A stretch of 64,000 nt of DNA from Thermohahella caldifontis (GTDB lineage: Bacteria; Pseudomonadota; Gammaproteobacteria; Pseudomonadales; Oleiphilaceae): contig NZ_CP154858.1 of NCBI RefSeq assembly GCF_041153465.1, forward strand, positions 558,001 to 622,000. Direction: 5' to 3'. The translations under genes and the position numbers were made by a program. The notes beneath the pieces are model-generated. The model worked only from the letters and a program-made list of their open reading frames with translations. It was not told where the DNA came from and did not search any database. Shown in pieces: positions 27,724 to 37,000 of this stretch. Position 1 is the first letter of the stretch, and every line of letters begins with the position of its first letter.

Positions 27724-28035
27724 TTACATGCCGAACAGTTCGCCCAGTTTCATGGCCAGCATCATGTCGCCTTCAGCGCGCAGCTGACCGGCCATGAAGG
27801 CCTGCATGCCATCGGTTTCGCCGTTGACGATGTTCTGCAGCGTTTCACCACTCATGATCAGGGTCACAGAGGGGTCTTCATGGTTGCCGGCGCCCAGCTC
27901 GCAGGTACCATCCTTCACGACCAGGTAGTAGTTGTCGCCATCTTCAATGTCGAACTGGAAAACCAGATCCAGGCCAGCAGCCGCGTCGGCATTGAAGTTG
28001 TCTTTCAGTTTTTCAAAAATCTGAGCTACAGACAT
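27724..28035 (-). CDS. SCP2 sterol-binding domain protein
   Basis: A 103-residue single-domain protein of the SCP2 lipid-binding fold. Typical features are a helical start (MSVAQIFEKLKDNFNA), strands with LDLVFQFDIEDGDNYYLVVKDG, then DPSVTLIMSGETLQNIVNG, and the tail MAGQLRAEGDMMLAMKLGELF. It probably binds a fatty acyl or isoprenoid ligand; the exact role is unknown. ATG 28035 has AAGGA 7 bases upstream, better than the frame start at 28062. It diverges from sohB. Confidence 0.92.
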   Translation of the reverse strand: MSVAQIFEKLKDNFNADAAAGLDLVFQFDIEDGDNYYLVVKDGTCELGAGNHEDPSVTLIMSGETLQNIVNGETDGMQAFMAGQLRAEGDMMLAMKLGELFGM

Positions 28036-28103
28036 ACGATCATCCTTCTTGTGGAGTGTCACGGTAATTGATGATGGACCAACATGGAATTGGTGCTATG
28101 ACT

Positions 28104-28143
28104 GTATGATTAAAGCGTTGACGGTGTCAACAGTTAATCATAC
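28104..28143. promoter_or_regulatory. 40-bp imperfect dyad, candidate operator
   Basis: Outer arms GTATGATTAA (28104-28113) and TTAATCATAC (28134-28143) are perfect inverted copies. Inner arms GTTGAC (28117-28122) and GTCAAC (28126-28131) are also perfect, around GGT. It is in the gap between the divergent SCP2 and sohB genes. TTGAC-N-GTCAA spacing is like sites of fatty-acid regulators, but the binder is unknown. Confidence 0.6.
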
Positions 28144-28222
28144 GCTTGTTTGAAAAATGCCGCTTGCAGGGCGTCACAACACCCCCATAATGAGGCTTTC
28201 CCAGTGATTCAGGAGTACAACC

Positions 28223-29260
28223 TTGGAGTTTCTTAGCGAATACGGACTGTTTTTGGCAAAGGTCGTGACCTTCGTGGCCGCGATTGCAGTGGTCATTGCC
28301 ATGATTGTGGCCTCAAGGCGTGAGCAGGGGGCGAGCAAAAAGGGACATATTGAAGTTGAAGACCTGAACGAACGTTTCAGGGAAACCCGTCAGGCCATGG
28401 AAGAGGCCATGCTGAGCGAGGAGGAGGCCCGGCGCAAGCGCAAGGAAGAAAGCAAGGCAAAGAAGAAGGCGCGCAAGAAAAAAGACAAACCGGATGACGA
28501 GGCAGAAAAGCCGCGTGCCTGGGTACTGGATTTCGACGGCGACATTCAGGCGTCTGATGTGGCCAGGCTACGCGAGTGTATCACTGCCGTGCTGGGCGTT
28601 GCCAAGGCCGGTGATGAAGTGGTGGTCCGGCTGGAAAGTCCGGGTGGTGTGGTGCATGGTTATGGCCTGGCTGCCTCCCAGCTCGAGCGTATCCGTCAGC
28701 GGAACATACCGCTGACCGTCTGTGTGGACAAGGTCGCCGCCAGCGGCGGTTATCTCATGAGCTGTCTTGCAGACAAGCTGGTTGCCGCCCCCTTCGCCAT
28801 TGTCGGCTCCATCGGTGTGGTGGCGCAGTTGCCCAACTTCCACCGGTTACTGAAAAAGCACGACATCGACTACGAAATCTTTACGGCCGGAAAGTACAAG
28901 CGTACGGTCACGCTGTTTGGTGAAAACACCGAAGAGGGCAAGCGCAAGTTTCAGCAGGATCTGGAGGACACGCATGCCCTGTTCAAGGAATTCGTCCACC
29001 GCTACCGGCCAGCCGTCGATATCGAGGCGGTGTCCCAGGGGGATATCTGGTACGGTGTCCGGGCACTGGAGAAAGGTCTCATTGATGAAATCAAGACCAG
29101 CGACGACTATATCCTTGAACTGGCCTCGACCCACAAGGTGTTTCACGTGGACTGGGTCGAGAAAAAATCATTGCCGGAACGCCTGGGGCTGGGACTGGCA
29201 GCCTTTGTGGACCAGGGTGTGACGAGCGTGTTGCGCCGTTGGCCGGGCCACGGCGCCTGA
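28223..29260 (+). CDS. sohB: Periplasmic signal-peptide-peptidase-like protease SohB
   Basis: A 345-residue inner-membrane-anchored serine protease of family S49. An N-terminal helix (residues ~9-31) is followed by a very basic/acidic Lys-rich linker (70-95) and the protease domain. The nucleophile is Ser174 in AASGGY; the general-base Lys lies in KYKRTVTLFGENT about 50 residues later. It starts at TTG 28223 with AGGAG 7 bases upstream; no ATG gives a better start. Substrates are unknown. Confidence 0.93.
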   Translation: MEFLSEYGLFLAKVVTFVAAIAVVIAMIVASRREQGASKKGHIEVEDLNERFRETRQAMEEAMLSEEEARRKRKEESKAKKKARKKKDKPDDEAEKPRAWVLDFDGDIQASDVARLRECITAVLGVAKAGDEVVVRLESPGGVVHGYGLAASQLERIRQRNIPLTVCVDKVAASGGYLMSCLADKLVAAPFAIVGSIGVVAQLPNFHRLLKKHDIDYEIFTAGKYKRTVTLFGENTEEGKRKFQQDLEDTHALFKEFVHRYRPAVDIEAVSQGDIWYGVRALEKGLIDEIKTSDDYILELASTHKVFHVDWVEKKSLPERLGLGLAAFVDQGVTSVLRRWPGHGA

Positions 29261-29319
29261 GCGCCGGGGAAACATAATGTTCAGGGTTGTTCCGGATACC
29301 GAACGGATAAGGAGACGAG

Positions 29320-30309
29320 ATGACGACTTACAAGGCCTGGCAAGTCCGGGAAACGGAGGATGGGTGTTTTGTCGGCCAGGTGGAGGATCTTCCGCTGGAT
29401 GGCCTGCCCGATGGCGATGTACTGATTGAGGTGGCATGGTCCTCGCTCAACTACAAGGACGGACTGTCCGCTTCCGGTAACCGGGGTGTCACCCGGAACT
29501 ACCCCCACACGCCGGGAATTGACGCGGCGGGCCGGGTGGTCGAAAGTCGGTCTGACAACTTCAGGCCCGGTGATGAGGTGATTGTCACTGGCTACGACCT
29601 GGGCATGAACACGCCGGGTGGTCTGGGACAGTACATTCGCGTGCCGGCAGAGTGGGTCGTGCACCGTCCCGAAGGCTTGACGCTCCGGGATGCCATGGTG
29701 CTGGGTACGGCGGGACTGACCGCCGGGCTGTCAGTTCAGGCCCTTCAGGAGCGGGTGACCCCCGACATGGGGCCGGTGCTGGTCACCGGGGCAACCGGTG
29801 GCGTTGGGGTAGTCGCCGTGGCGTTGCTGGCACATCTGGGGTATGACGTTGAGGCCGTTTCCGGTAAACCCGACGCCAGGGCGGTACTTTCACCGCTCGG
29901 TGCGGCGCGTGTCAGTGGTCGCGAGCGAATCAACGAGCTGAAAGACAAGCCGCTGCTGCGTCCGGAATGGGCGGGTGTCGTGGATACGGTCGGCGGTGCC
30001 CAGCTGGGCAAGCTGATCGCGGCCACCATGCATTCCGGTGCGCTGACCACCTGCGGGATGGTGGCCGGGACGAGCTTCGAGAGCAGCATCTTCCCCTTCA
30101 TTCTGCGTGGCGTCACCCTGTATGGCATCGATTCGGTCGAAATCCCGCTGGCACGGAAGGCGGCCATCTGGGAAAAGTTTGCCAGTGAGTGGGCGCTGGA
30201 TCTTGCCGGGCTCACCCATGAGATCGGCCTGGAGGGTGTGGGAGAGGCCATTGAATCGCTGCTCAATGGCACACATAGTGGCAGGACGGTCGTGAGGCTG
30301 GGCGACTGA
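29320..30309 (+). CDS. acuI: Acryloyl-CoA reductase / YhdH-family quinone oxidoreductase
   Basis: A 329-residue zinc-free medium-chain dehydrogenase/reductase. Features: NYKDGLSASGNRGVTRNYPHTPGIDAAG split over residues ~46-72 (family hallmark), VTGATGGVGVVAVALLAHLG for NADPH binding, and FILRGVTLYGIDSVEIP near the C-terminus. YhdH/AcuI proteins reduce acryloyl-CoA to propionyl-CoA with NADPH, protecting from the toxic electrophile; that role is inferred from the family. AAGGAG lies 5 bases before ATG. It converges on the antiporter gene. Confidence 0.9.
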   Translation: MTTYKAWQVRETEDGCFVGQVEDLPLDGLPDGDVLIEVAWSSLNYKDGLSASGNRGVTRNYPHTPGIDAAGRVVESRSDNFRPGDEVIVTGYDLGMNTPGGLGQYIRVPAEWVVHRPEGLTLRDAMVLGTAGLTAGLSVQALQERVTPDMGPVLVTGATGGVGVVAVALLAHLGYDVEAVSGKPDARAVLSPLGAARVSGRERINELKDKPLLRPEWAGVVDTVGGAQLGKLIAATMHSGALTTCGMVAGTSFESSIFPFILRGVTLYGIDSVEIPLARKAAIWEKFASEWALDLAGLTHEIGLEGVGEAIESLLNGTHSGRTVVRLGD

Positions 30310-30318
30310 CTGCCGGCC

Positions 30319-31482
30319 TCAGTCCCGTCGCAGGGCATCCGAAATGGCGATGGGGCTGGGGTATCTGAGGATCACCATGTAGGTATTGATCGCGAACATG
30401 GCAATGGCGGTTGCCTGGACCAGCATGGCCGCCGTATCACCCATCAATTGCTTGCTTTGGGCCAGAAAGACCAGCAACAGGGAAAACTCGGAAATCTGGC
30501 CCAGACGCATCCCCACCTCCTTCGCATCGGTCGGACGCTCTCCGGTCCAGACCAGCAGCCGTGCAAACACCAGAGGCTTGATCAGCAGCAGGACCAGGGT
30601 CAGGGCGGCCACGGGCAACCAGACCTCGGCAAGCAATGCCGGGTTGAAGCCGGCACCCAGGGTGAAGAAGAACATGACCAGGAAAAAGTCGCGCAGTGGT
30701 TTGAGGCTTTCCGCGATGTAGCGGGTGACCGGCGTGGTGGCCATGCTGACGCCACCCATGAACGCGCCGATTTCCAGAGACAGCCCGACATATTCGGCCA
30801 GGAAGGCCATGGCCAGACACCAGCCGATGGTGAGCAGGAAGAGATATTCGTGATACTTGTCGAAGCGTCTGAGCAGAGGGAGGATGGCAAAGCGGACACC
30901 GAGCAGTGCTGCGGCGGCCAGCAAGGGTAACCCCACCAGTGTCCGTGCCAGGGTCACCAGGATATCTCCGTTGCCACTTCCGGCCACAAAGATCAGTGTC
31001 ACGATGGCGATCAGGTCCTGAAGCAGGAGCAGGCCCACGACTAGTTCACCGGTATGGCGGTGATGCAATACCGTGGTCGGCAGCAGTTTGATCCCGATGA
31101 TGGTACTGGAAAAGATGACCGCCAGTCCGACCAGTACCGATTCCGTGACCGGCCAGCCAAAGGCCACGCCGATCCCGAAGCCGGCAGCCCAGAAGGCCAG
31201 TGAACTGCCTATGGCCACGCCGCTGGCCTGTTTCAGCACATGCAGCAGCGCCTTGGGCTGCATGTCCAGGCCAAGCAGGAAGAGCAGGAAAATGATGCCG
31301 ATTTCCGCGATCTGGCCGAGCAGCGTGGCGTCCGTGATCCATCGGGTGCCGTGGGGGCCGATCAGGATGCCCAGGGCAATGTAGGCCAGGATGACGGGCT
31401 GGCGCGTGAAGAGAGCGACTGAGGCCAGCACGGCGGCGCCTGAAAAGATCAGGAAAACGGAATGCACCAGATGTGCGTCCAT
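30319..31482 (-). CDS. Monovalent cation:proton antiporter (CPA2, KefB-like membrane domain)
   Basis: A 387-residue membrane protein with about 12 helices and no C-terminal TrkA-N/C regulatory domain, unlike KefB/KefC. Family features: FLLFLLGLDMQP near residue 90, VIFSSTIIGIKLLPTT near 140, QDLIAIVTLIF with the conserved Asp near 173, and LEIGAFMGGVSMATTPV near 235. The transported ion (Na+ or K+) cannot be decided. AAGGAG precedes the ATG at good spacing. Confidence 0.9.
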   Translation of the reverse strand: MDAHLVHSVFLIFSGAAVLASVALFTRQPVILAYIALGILIGPHGTRWITDATLLGQIAEIGIIFLLFLLGLDMQPKALLHVLKQASGVAIGSSLAFWAAGFGIGVAFGWPVTESVLVGLAVIFSSTIIGIKLLPTTVLHHRHTGELVVGLLLLQDLIAIVTLIFVAGSGNGDILVTLARTLVGLPLLAAAALLGVRFAILPLLRRFDKYHEYLFLLTIGWCLAMAFLAEYVGLSLEIGAFMGGVSMATTPVTRYIAESLKPLRDFFLVMFFFTLGAGFNPALLAEVWLPVAALTLVLLLIKPLVFARLLVWTGERPTDAKEVGMRLGQISEFSLLLVFLAQSKQLMGDTAAMLVQATAIAMFAINTYMVILRYPSPIAISDALRRD

Positions 31483-31563
31483 GAACGCTCCTTGAAAGTC
31501 GGCTGGTGTCAGTATAGCGCGGGAAGTGCTTCGGGAGCGAGGGGCGCCACGGCGCCCCGGTGA

Positions 31564-32067
31564 TCATGCCCGGCTACGGAACAGGGGCAGTGGCTGATCG
31601 ACTGCACCCTGATAGCACACGGAAAAGGTATCCAGTGCGGAAAGTGCGTCTTCAAGGTCTTCGCCATCTGCCAGGGCAAAGGCATTGAATCCGCAACGCT
31701 TGAGGTAGAACAGCATGTCCTTGAAGATATCGCCAAAGGCACGCAGTTCCCCCTTGAAACCAAGGCGCTCGCGCACCAGGCGTCCGATGCTGTAACCCCG
31801 GCCATCAGCGAAGACGGGGAAATGTACGGCGATCACGGCGAATGCCTCCGTATCACCGGCCAGCACTTCCGGCTCCTCGTCGGAATCGAGCCAGACACCC
31901 AGCGTGGACCGGTCCCTTGCAGCAAGTTCCGCCTTCTGGGCCAGCCAGGTGCTCAGCGGGACAATGACATGTCCCTGCGGCACCTGCTGACTTTCCGGCA
32001 TGGTGGTCTTGGGCAGGATCTGCCAGACGTCATCAATCAGCTGGCGATCCTTAATGAGCTTTGGCAT
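31564..32067 (-). CDS. DUF934 protein, sulfite reductase partner
   Basis: A 167-residue protein of the DUF934 family, found almost always downstream of a CysI-like sulfite/nitrite reductase in proteobacteria; its role in assimilatory sulfur metabolism is inferred from that linkage. Features: VPLSTWLAQKAEL, FPVFADGRGYSIGRLVRERLG and GDIFKDMLFYLKRCGFNAF. The ATG at 32067 has AAGGAG 7 bases before it and overlaps the cysI end by 17 bases. It may deliver electrons or act as a structural subunit. Confidence 0.9.
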   Translation of the reverse strand: MPKLIKDRQLIDDVWQILPKTTMPESQQVPQGHVIVPLSTWLAQKAELAARDRSTLGVWLDSDEEPEVLAGDTEAFAVIAVHFPVFADGRGYSIGRLVRERLGFKGELRAFGDIFKDMLFYLKRCGFNAFALADGEDLEDALSALDTFSVCYQGAVDQPLPLFRSRA

Positions 32068-33712
32068 AGACGCGCTCCTTGAAGGGCTGGATGCCCACAC
32101 GGCGATAGAATTCGATGAATGATTCGCCTTCCACACGGTTTTCGGTGTAGACAGACAGAATCTTTTCAATCACATCCGGCATTTCATCCCGGGCGAAGGA
32201 GGGGCCGAGGATGGTGCCGAGGGAGGCATCCGGGCCGGAGTTTCCGCCCAGGGAAACCTGGTACCACTCTTCGCCCTTCTTGTCGACGCCCAGCACTCCG
32301 ATGTGGCCCACATGGTGATGACCGCAGGCATTCATGCAGCCGGAAATGTTGAGATCCAGATCGCCCAGATCATAGACGTAGTCCAGATCATTGAAGCGCT
32401 GCTGAATGGCTTCGGCAACCGGGATGGACTTGGCGTTGGCCAGTGCGCAGTAGTCGCCGCCCGGGCAGCAGATGATGTCTGTCAGGGTATTGAGGTTCGG
32501 CGTCGCAAAGCCCAGTGGCCTGAGCTCGGTCCAGAGTTCATGGAGGCGACGCACTTCCACGTCCGCAAGGACAATGTTCTGCTCGTGCGTAACCCGGGCT
32601 TCGCCGAAGCTGTAGCGATCGGCCAGATCGGCGATGGCTTCGAGCTGATGATCGGTGACATTGCCCGGCGGTACTCCGGTACGCTTCAGGGTGAGTGTGA
32701 CGATGGCGTAACCCGGCATCTTGTGAGGGTGGAGATTCCGCGTCAGCCAGTTGCGGAATTCGGCGTTGCGCCCGGCTTCTGCCTCCACATCCGCATCCTT
32801 CTCCGGCAGATCCAGATAGGGAGGGGCCGTAAAATGACCGCTGACACGCTCGATTTCTGCGTCGGTCAGCGTTTCAGGACCGTCCCTGAGGTGCGCCCAC
32901 TCGGCTTCGACCTTTTCGGCAAAGGCTTCGGGGCCCAGGGCCTTGACCAGAATCTTGATCCGGGCCTTGTACTTGTTATCCCGACGACCGTAACGGTTGT
33001 ACACCCGCAAAATCGCTTCCAGGTAGGTCAGCAGATGCCTGGCCGGCAGGAACTCCCGGATGGCGCTGCCGAGGATCGGGGTGCGGCCGAGACCGCCGCC
33101 AACCAGTACGCGGAAACCAAGCTCACCTTCCGCATTGCGGACAATCTGCAGGCCAATGTCGTGCACCTGGATGGCTGCACGGTCAGAACGCGGACTGGCG
33201 TTGACCGCAATCTTGAACTTGCGTGGCAGAAACGCGAACTCGGGGTGAAAGGTTGACCACTGACGGATGATCTCGCACCAGGGGCGGGGATCCGTCACCT
33301 CATCTGCAATCACACCGGCGAACTGATCAGTGGTGGTGTTGCGAATGCAGTTGCCCGAGGTCTGAACGGCGTGCATTTCCACTTCGGCCAGCTCTTCGAG
33401 AATATCGGGCACGTCTTCAAGCCGCGGCCAGTTGAGCTGCACATTCTGGCGTGTCGTGAAGTGCGCATACCCCTTGTCGTAATCGCGGGTGATGCGGGCC
33501 AGACGTCGGAGCTGGGTGCTGTTCAGCATGCCGTAGGGGATGCAGATCCGCAGCATGGGCGCATGACGCTGAACGTACAGTCCGTTCTGAAGGCGCAGTG
33601 GCAGAAAACGGTCTCCGGAGAGCTTGCCCTCAAGATAGCGTCTTGTCTGGTCTCTGAATTGCCGGACCCGTTCGCGAATCAGGGTGCGGTCGTGATCATC
33701 ATATCGATACAT
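32051..33712 (-). CDS. cysI: Siroheme nitrite/sulfite reductase (CysI-like)
   Basis: A 553-residue hemoprotein that reduces sulfite to sulfide in assimilation (nitrite is possible in this superfamily). Two ferredoxin-like half-domains are each followed by a [4Fe-4S]/siroheme domain. Metal ligands lie in CCPGGDYCALANAKS (near residue 415) and SGCMNACGHHHVGHIG (near 455). It starts MYRYDDHDRTLIRERVRQFR, the family norm, though there is no visible Shine-Dalgarno site before the ATG. DUF934 overlaps its end, supporting an assimilatory sulfite role. Siroheme would depend on CysG or another route. Confidence 0.93.
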   Translation of the reverse strand: MYRYDDHDRTLIRERVRQFRDQTRRYLEGKLSGDRFLPLRLQNGLYVQRHAPMLRICIPYGMLNSTQLRRLARITRDYDKGYAHFTTRQNVQLNWPRLEDVPDILEELAEVEMHAVQTSGNCIRNTTTDQFAGVIADEVTDPRPWCEIIRQWSTFHPEFAFLPRKFKIAVNASPRSDRAAIQVHDIGLQIVRNAEGELGFRVLVGGGLGRTPILGSAIREFLPARHLLTYLEAILRVYNRYGRRDNKYKARIKILVKALGPEAFAEKVEAEWAHLRDGPETLTDAEIERVSGHFTAPPYLDLPEKDADVEAEAGRNAEFRNWLTRNLHPHKMPGYAIVTLTLKRTGVPPGNVTDHQLEAIADLADRYSFGEARVTHEQNIVLADVEVRRLHELWTELRPLGFATPNLNTLTDIICCPGGDYCALANAKSIPVAEAIQQRFNDLDYVYDLGDLDLNISGCMNACGHHHVGHIGVLGVDKKGEEWYQVSLGGNSGPDASLGTILGPSFARDEMPDVIEKILSVYTENRVEGESFIEFYRRVGIQPFKERVYAKAH

Positions 33713-33770
33713 GGGGGTTAGTTTCGGTCAGGTTAACGAGTACAGGCAGGAACGATAGCAAGATCGCCTT

Positions 33771-33791
33771 ATAATTAAAACGATTAATTAT
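33771..33791. promoter_or_regulatory. AT-rich inverted repeat upstream of cysI
   Basis: ATAATTAA (33771-33778) and TTAATTAT (33784-33791) with a 5-base spacer lie 59 bases before the cysI ATG, in an AT-rich patch unlike its surroundings. It may be a promoter with an operator for a sulfur regulator; no CysB consensus is evident. Confidence 0.4.
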
Positions 33792-33823
33792 CTATATGTT
33801 AAGAGCGGTGGGTAATAAAGGGG

Positions 33824-34036
33824 TCAGCCCGTGCTCTCCAGAACCCGGCTGACCACCCACAACAGAGTAAGAATGAAGAGCAGGGTAAACAGAAGCCCTC
33901 CGATCACATAGGGCCAGGGCGAGGAGGTCCTGAAGTCCTCCTTCTGAACCTCGCTGCTCTGAACACCGAAGGCGGCGCCAACGATGCTCCTGAGCAGCCG
34001 CCAGAAGCGCCTGAAAACATTGGCGCGGTCAGTCAT
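33824..34036 (-). CDS. DUF2970 single-pass membrane protein
   Basis: A 70-residue protein with an N-terminal cytoplasmic amphipathic region (RRFWRLLRSIVGAAFGVQSS), an EDF motif and one membrane helix near the C-terminus (YVIGGLLFTLLFILTLLWVV). This matches the DUF2970 pattern; function unknown. ATG 34036 overlaps the metH end by 8 bases, so it is likely translated from the metH mRNA. Confidence 0.85.
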   Translation of the reverse strand: MTDRANVFRRFWRLLRSIVGAAFGVQSSEVQKEDFRTSSPWPYVIGGLLFTLLFILTLLWVVSRVLESTG

Positions 34037-37000
34037 CGCCCGATTCTCCCGGTGTGTAGTCCAGATTGGGTGACAGCCAGCGTTCGGCTTCCTCAAGGGT
34101 CATGCCCTTGCGGCGGGCATAATCTTCAACCTGGTCTTTCTGTATCTTGCCCACGGCAAAATAGCGGGCTTCCGGATGGGCGAAATACCAGCCTGAAACG
34201 GAAGCTGCGGGCATCATGGCAAAATGTTCGGTCAGGCGGATGCCAGCCGTATTTTCGGCATCCAGCAGCTCGAACAGCTTGCGCTTCTCGGTATGATCCG
34301 GGCAGGCCGGATAACCGGGTGCGGGGCGGATGCCGCGGTAGCGTTCGCGGATCAGGTCATCATTGGTCAGATCCTCATCCTGTGCGTAGCCCCAGAACTC
34401 CTTGCGCACACGCTGGTGCAGGTGTTCGGCGAAGGCTTCGGCAAGGCGATCGGCCAGGGCCTTGACCATGATGGCGCTGTAATCATCGTGGGCGGCTTCA
34501 TATTCTGCCGCCATGTCCTCCACACCGAGGCCGGTCGTGACGGCGAATGCACCCATCCAGTCCTGCCCGCCACAGCTTTCCGGCGCAACGAAGTCGGCCA
34601 GACTGTAGGTGGGGGCATCCGGATTCCGCTCCGTTTGCTGGCGCAGAAAGTTCAGCGTGGTCAGCTGCCGTTCCGGATTCTCGGGGTCAAAGACGGCGAC
34701 GTCATCGTCCCCGACGCGGCGGGCAGGGAACAGGGCGAACACGCCACGGGCACGGATGCGCCCGGAATCAATCATGTGGCGCAACATCTTTTGTGCATCG
34801 CTGAACAGGTTGCGCGCTGCCTCGCCGACCACTTCGTCTTCGAGGATGCGCGGATACTTGCCTGCGAGATCCCAGGAAATGAAGAACGGCGTCCAGTCAA
34901 TGAAATCCACCAGTGTTTCCAGCGGATAATTGTCCAGCACGGTCACGCCGGGACGAATGGGCTGGGGCGGCGTATAGTATTCCCAGTCAAAGGCCGGCCG
35001 GCGTGCCACGGCTTCGGGATAGGTGAAGATCCGCCGTGCATTGGGTTTGGCGTTGGCCCGGCGTTCGCGGATGTCAGCGTACTCCTGACGTACCTCGCGA
35101 ACCAGCTCTTCCTTCAGAGTCTTGCTGATGAGACGGGTTGCGACGCCGACACTGCGGGACGCATCCGGGACATAAATGGTCAGGTCATTCTTGTAACGGG
35201 GTTCGATCTTGACGGCGGTATGGGCCTTGGATGTGGTGGCCCCCCCGATCATCAGCGGGACGTGGAAGTCCAGCCGCTGCATCTCCGAGGCGACATGCAC
35301 CATCTCGTCCAGGGAGGGCGTGATCAGGCCGCTGAGGCCGATGATATCCACATTTTCTTCCCGGGCCTTCTTGAGGATGGCCTCACAGGGCACCATCACC
35401 CCCATGTCTATGACTTCGAAATTGTTGCACTGGAGCACCACACCGACAATGTTCTTCCCGATGTCGTGCACGTCGCCCTTCACTGTGGCCATGAGGATCT
35501 TGCCCTTGGCTTCCTGCTTGCCGCTCTTTTCCGCCTCGATATAGGGAATCAGGTGGGCCACGGCCTGCTTCATCACCCGGGCACTCTTGACCACCTGGGG
35601 CAGAAACATCTTGCCCGCACCAAACAGATCGCCCACCACGTTCATACCGGACATCAGCGGCCCTTCGATGACCTCGATGGGATGGCTCGCCTTCTGGCGG
35701 GCTTCCTCGGTATCTTCCACAATGTGGGAAGTGATGCCCTTGACCAGCGCATGTTCCAGGCGCTTTTCCACCGGCCAGCTGCGCCACTCCGGATTGTCTT
35801 CCTTCTTGGCCTGGCCGTCGTTGCGGTACTGATCCGCAATTTCAAGCAGACGTTCCGTGGCATCCGGCCGGCGGTTGAGTACCACGTCTTCGACCCGTTC
35901 GCGCAGCTCCGGATCAATCTCGTCATAGATAACCAGCTGGCCCGGGTTGACGATCCCCATGTTCATCCCGGCCTGAATGGCGTGATAGAGAAAGACGGAG
36001 TGAATCGCTTCGCGTACCCGGTCGTTGCCGCGGAAAGAGAAAGAGACGTTGCTCACGCCGCCGCTGACCGATACATGGGGCAGGTTCTCGCGGATCCAGC
36101 GTGTGGCGTTGATGAAGTCCACCGCGTAATTGTTGTGTTCTTCGATACCGGTGGCGATGGCAAAGATGTTGGGATCGAAGATGATGTCCTGGGGCGGGAA
36201 TCCGATGCCCGTGAGCAGGCGGTAGCTGCGCTCGCAGATTTCGATCTTGCGCTCGTAGGTGTCGGCCTGGCCCTGCTCGTCAAAGGCCATGACGACTACG
36301 GCGGCACCATAGCGCATGCACAGGCGCGCATGATGCAGGAAGGCTTCCTCGCCTTCCTTGAGGGAAATGGAATTGACCACCGATTTACCCTGCGAGCACT
36401 TCAGGCCTTCCTCGATGACCGACCACTTGGAGGAATCGATCATCAGCGGCACGCGGGAGATGTCCGGCTCCGAGGCAATCAGCCTGAGGAATGTGGACAT
36501 GACGGCAGCACTGTCCAGCATGCCCTCGTCCATGTTGATATCAATGATCTGGGCGCCGTTTTCCACCTGATCCCGCGCCACGTCCAGCGCCTCTTCGTAC
36601 TGTTCTTCCTTGATCAGTCGCAGGAAGCGGCGGGATCCGGTCACATTGGTCCGCTCGCCCACGTTGACGAAGCGAATTTCCGGTGTGTAAATGAAGGGTT
36701 CCAGACCGGACAGGCGCAGCGTCGGCTCAATGACAGGGATTTTGCGTGGCGGGAAGGGTTGTACGGCCTCGGCTATGGCACGGATATGCTCGGGTGTGGT
36801 GCCGCAGCAGCCGCCGATGATGTTGATGAGTCCGTCCTGTGCAAAGCCTTGCAGGATGGCAGCCATTTCGGCGGCTGTCTGGTCGTATTCGCCGAATTCA
36901 TTCGGCAGGCCGGCATTGGGATGGGCGCTGACATGCACATCGGCAATGCGCGACAAGGCTTCGACGTAGGGGCGCAGCGCGTCCGCGCCGAGTGCACAGT

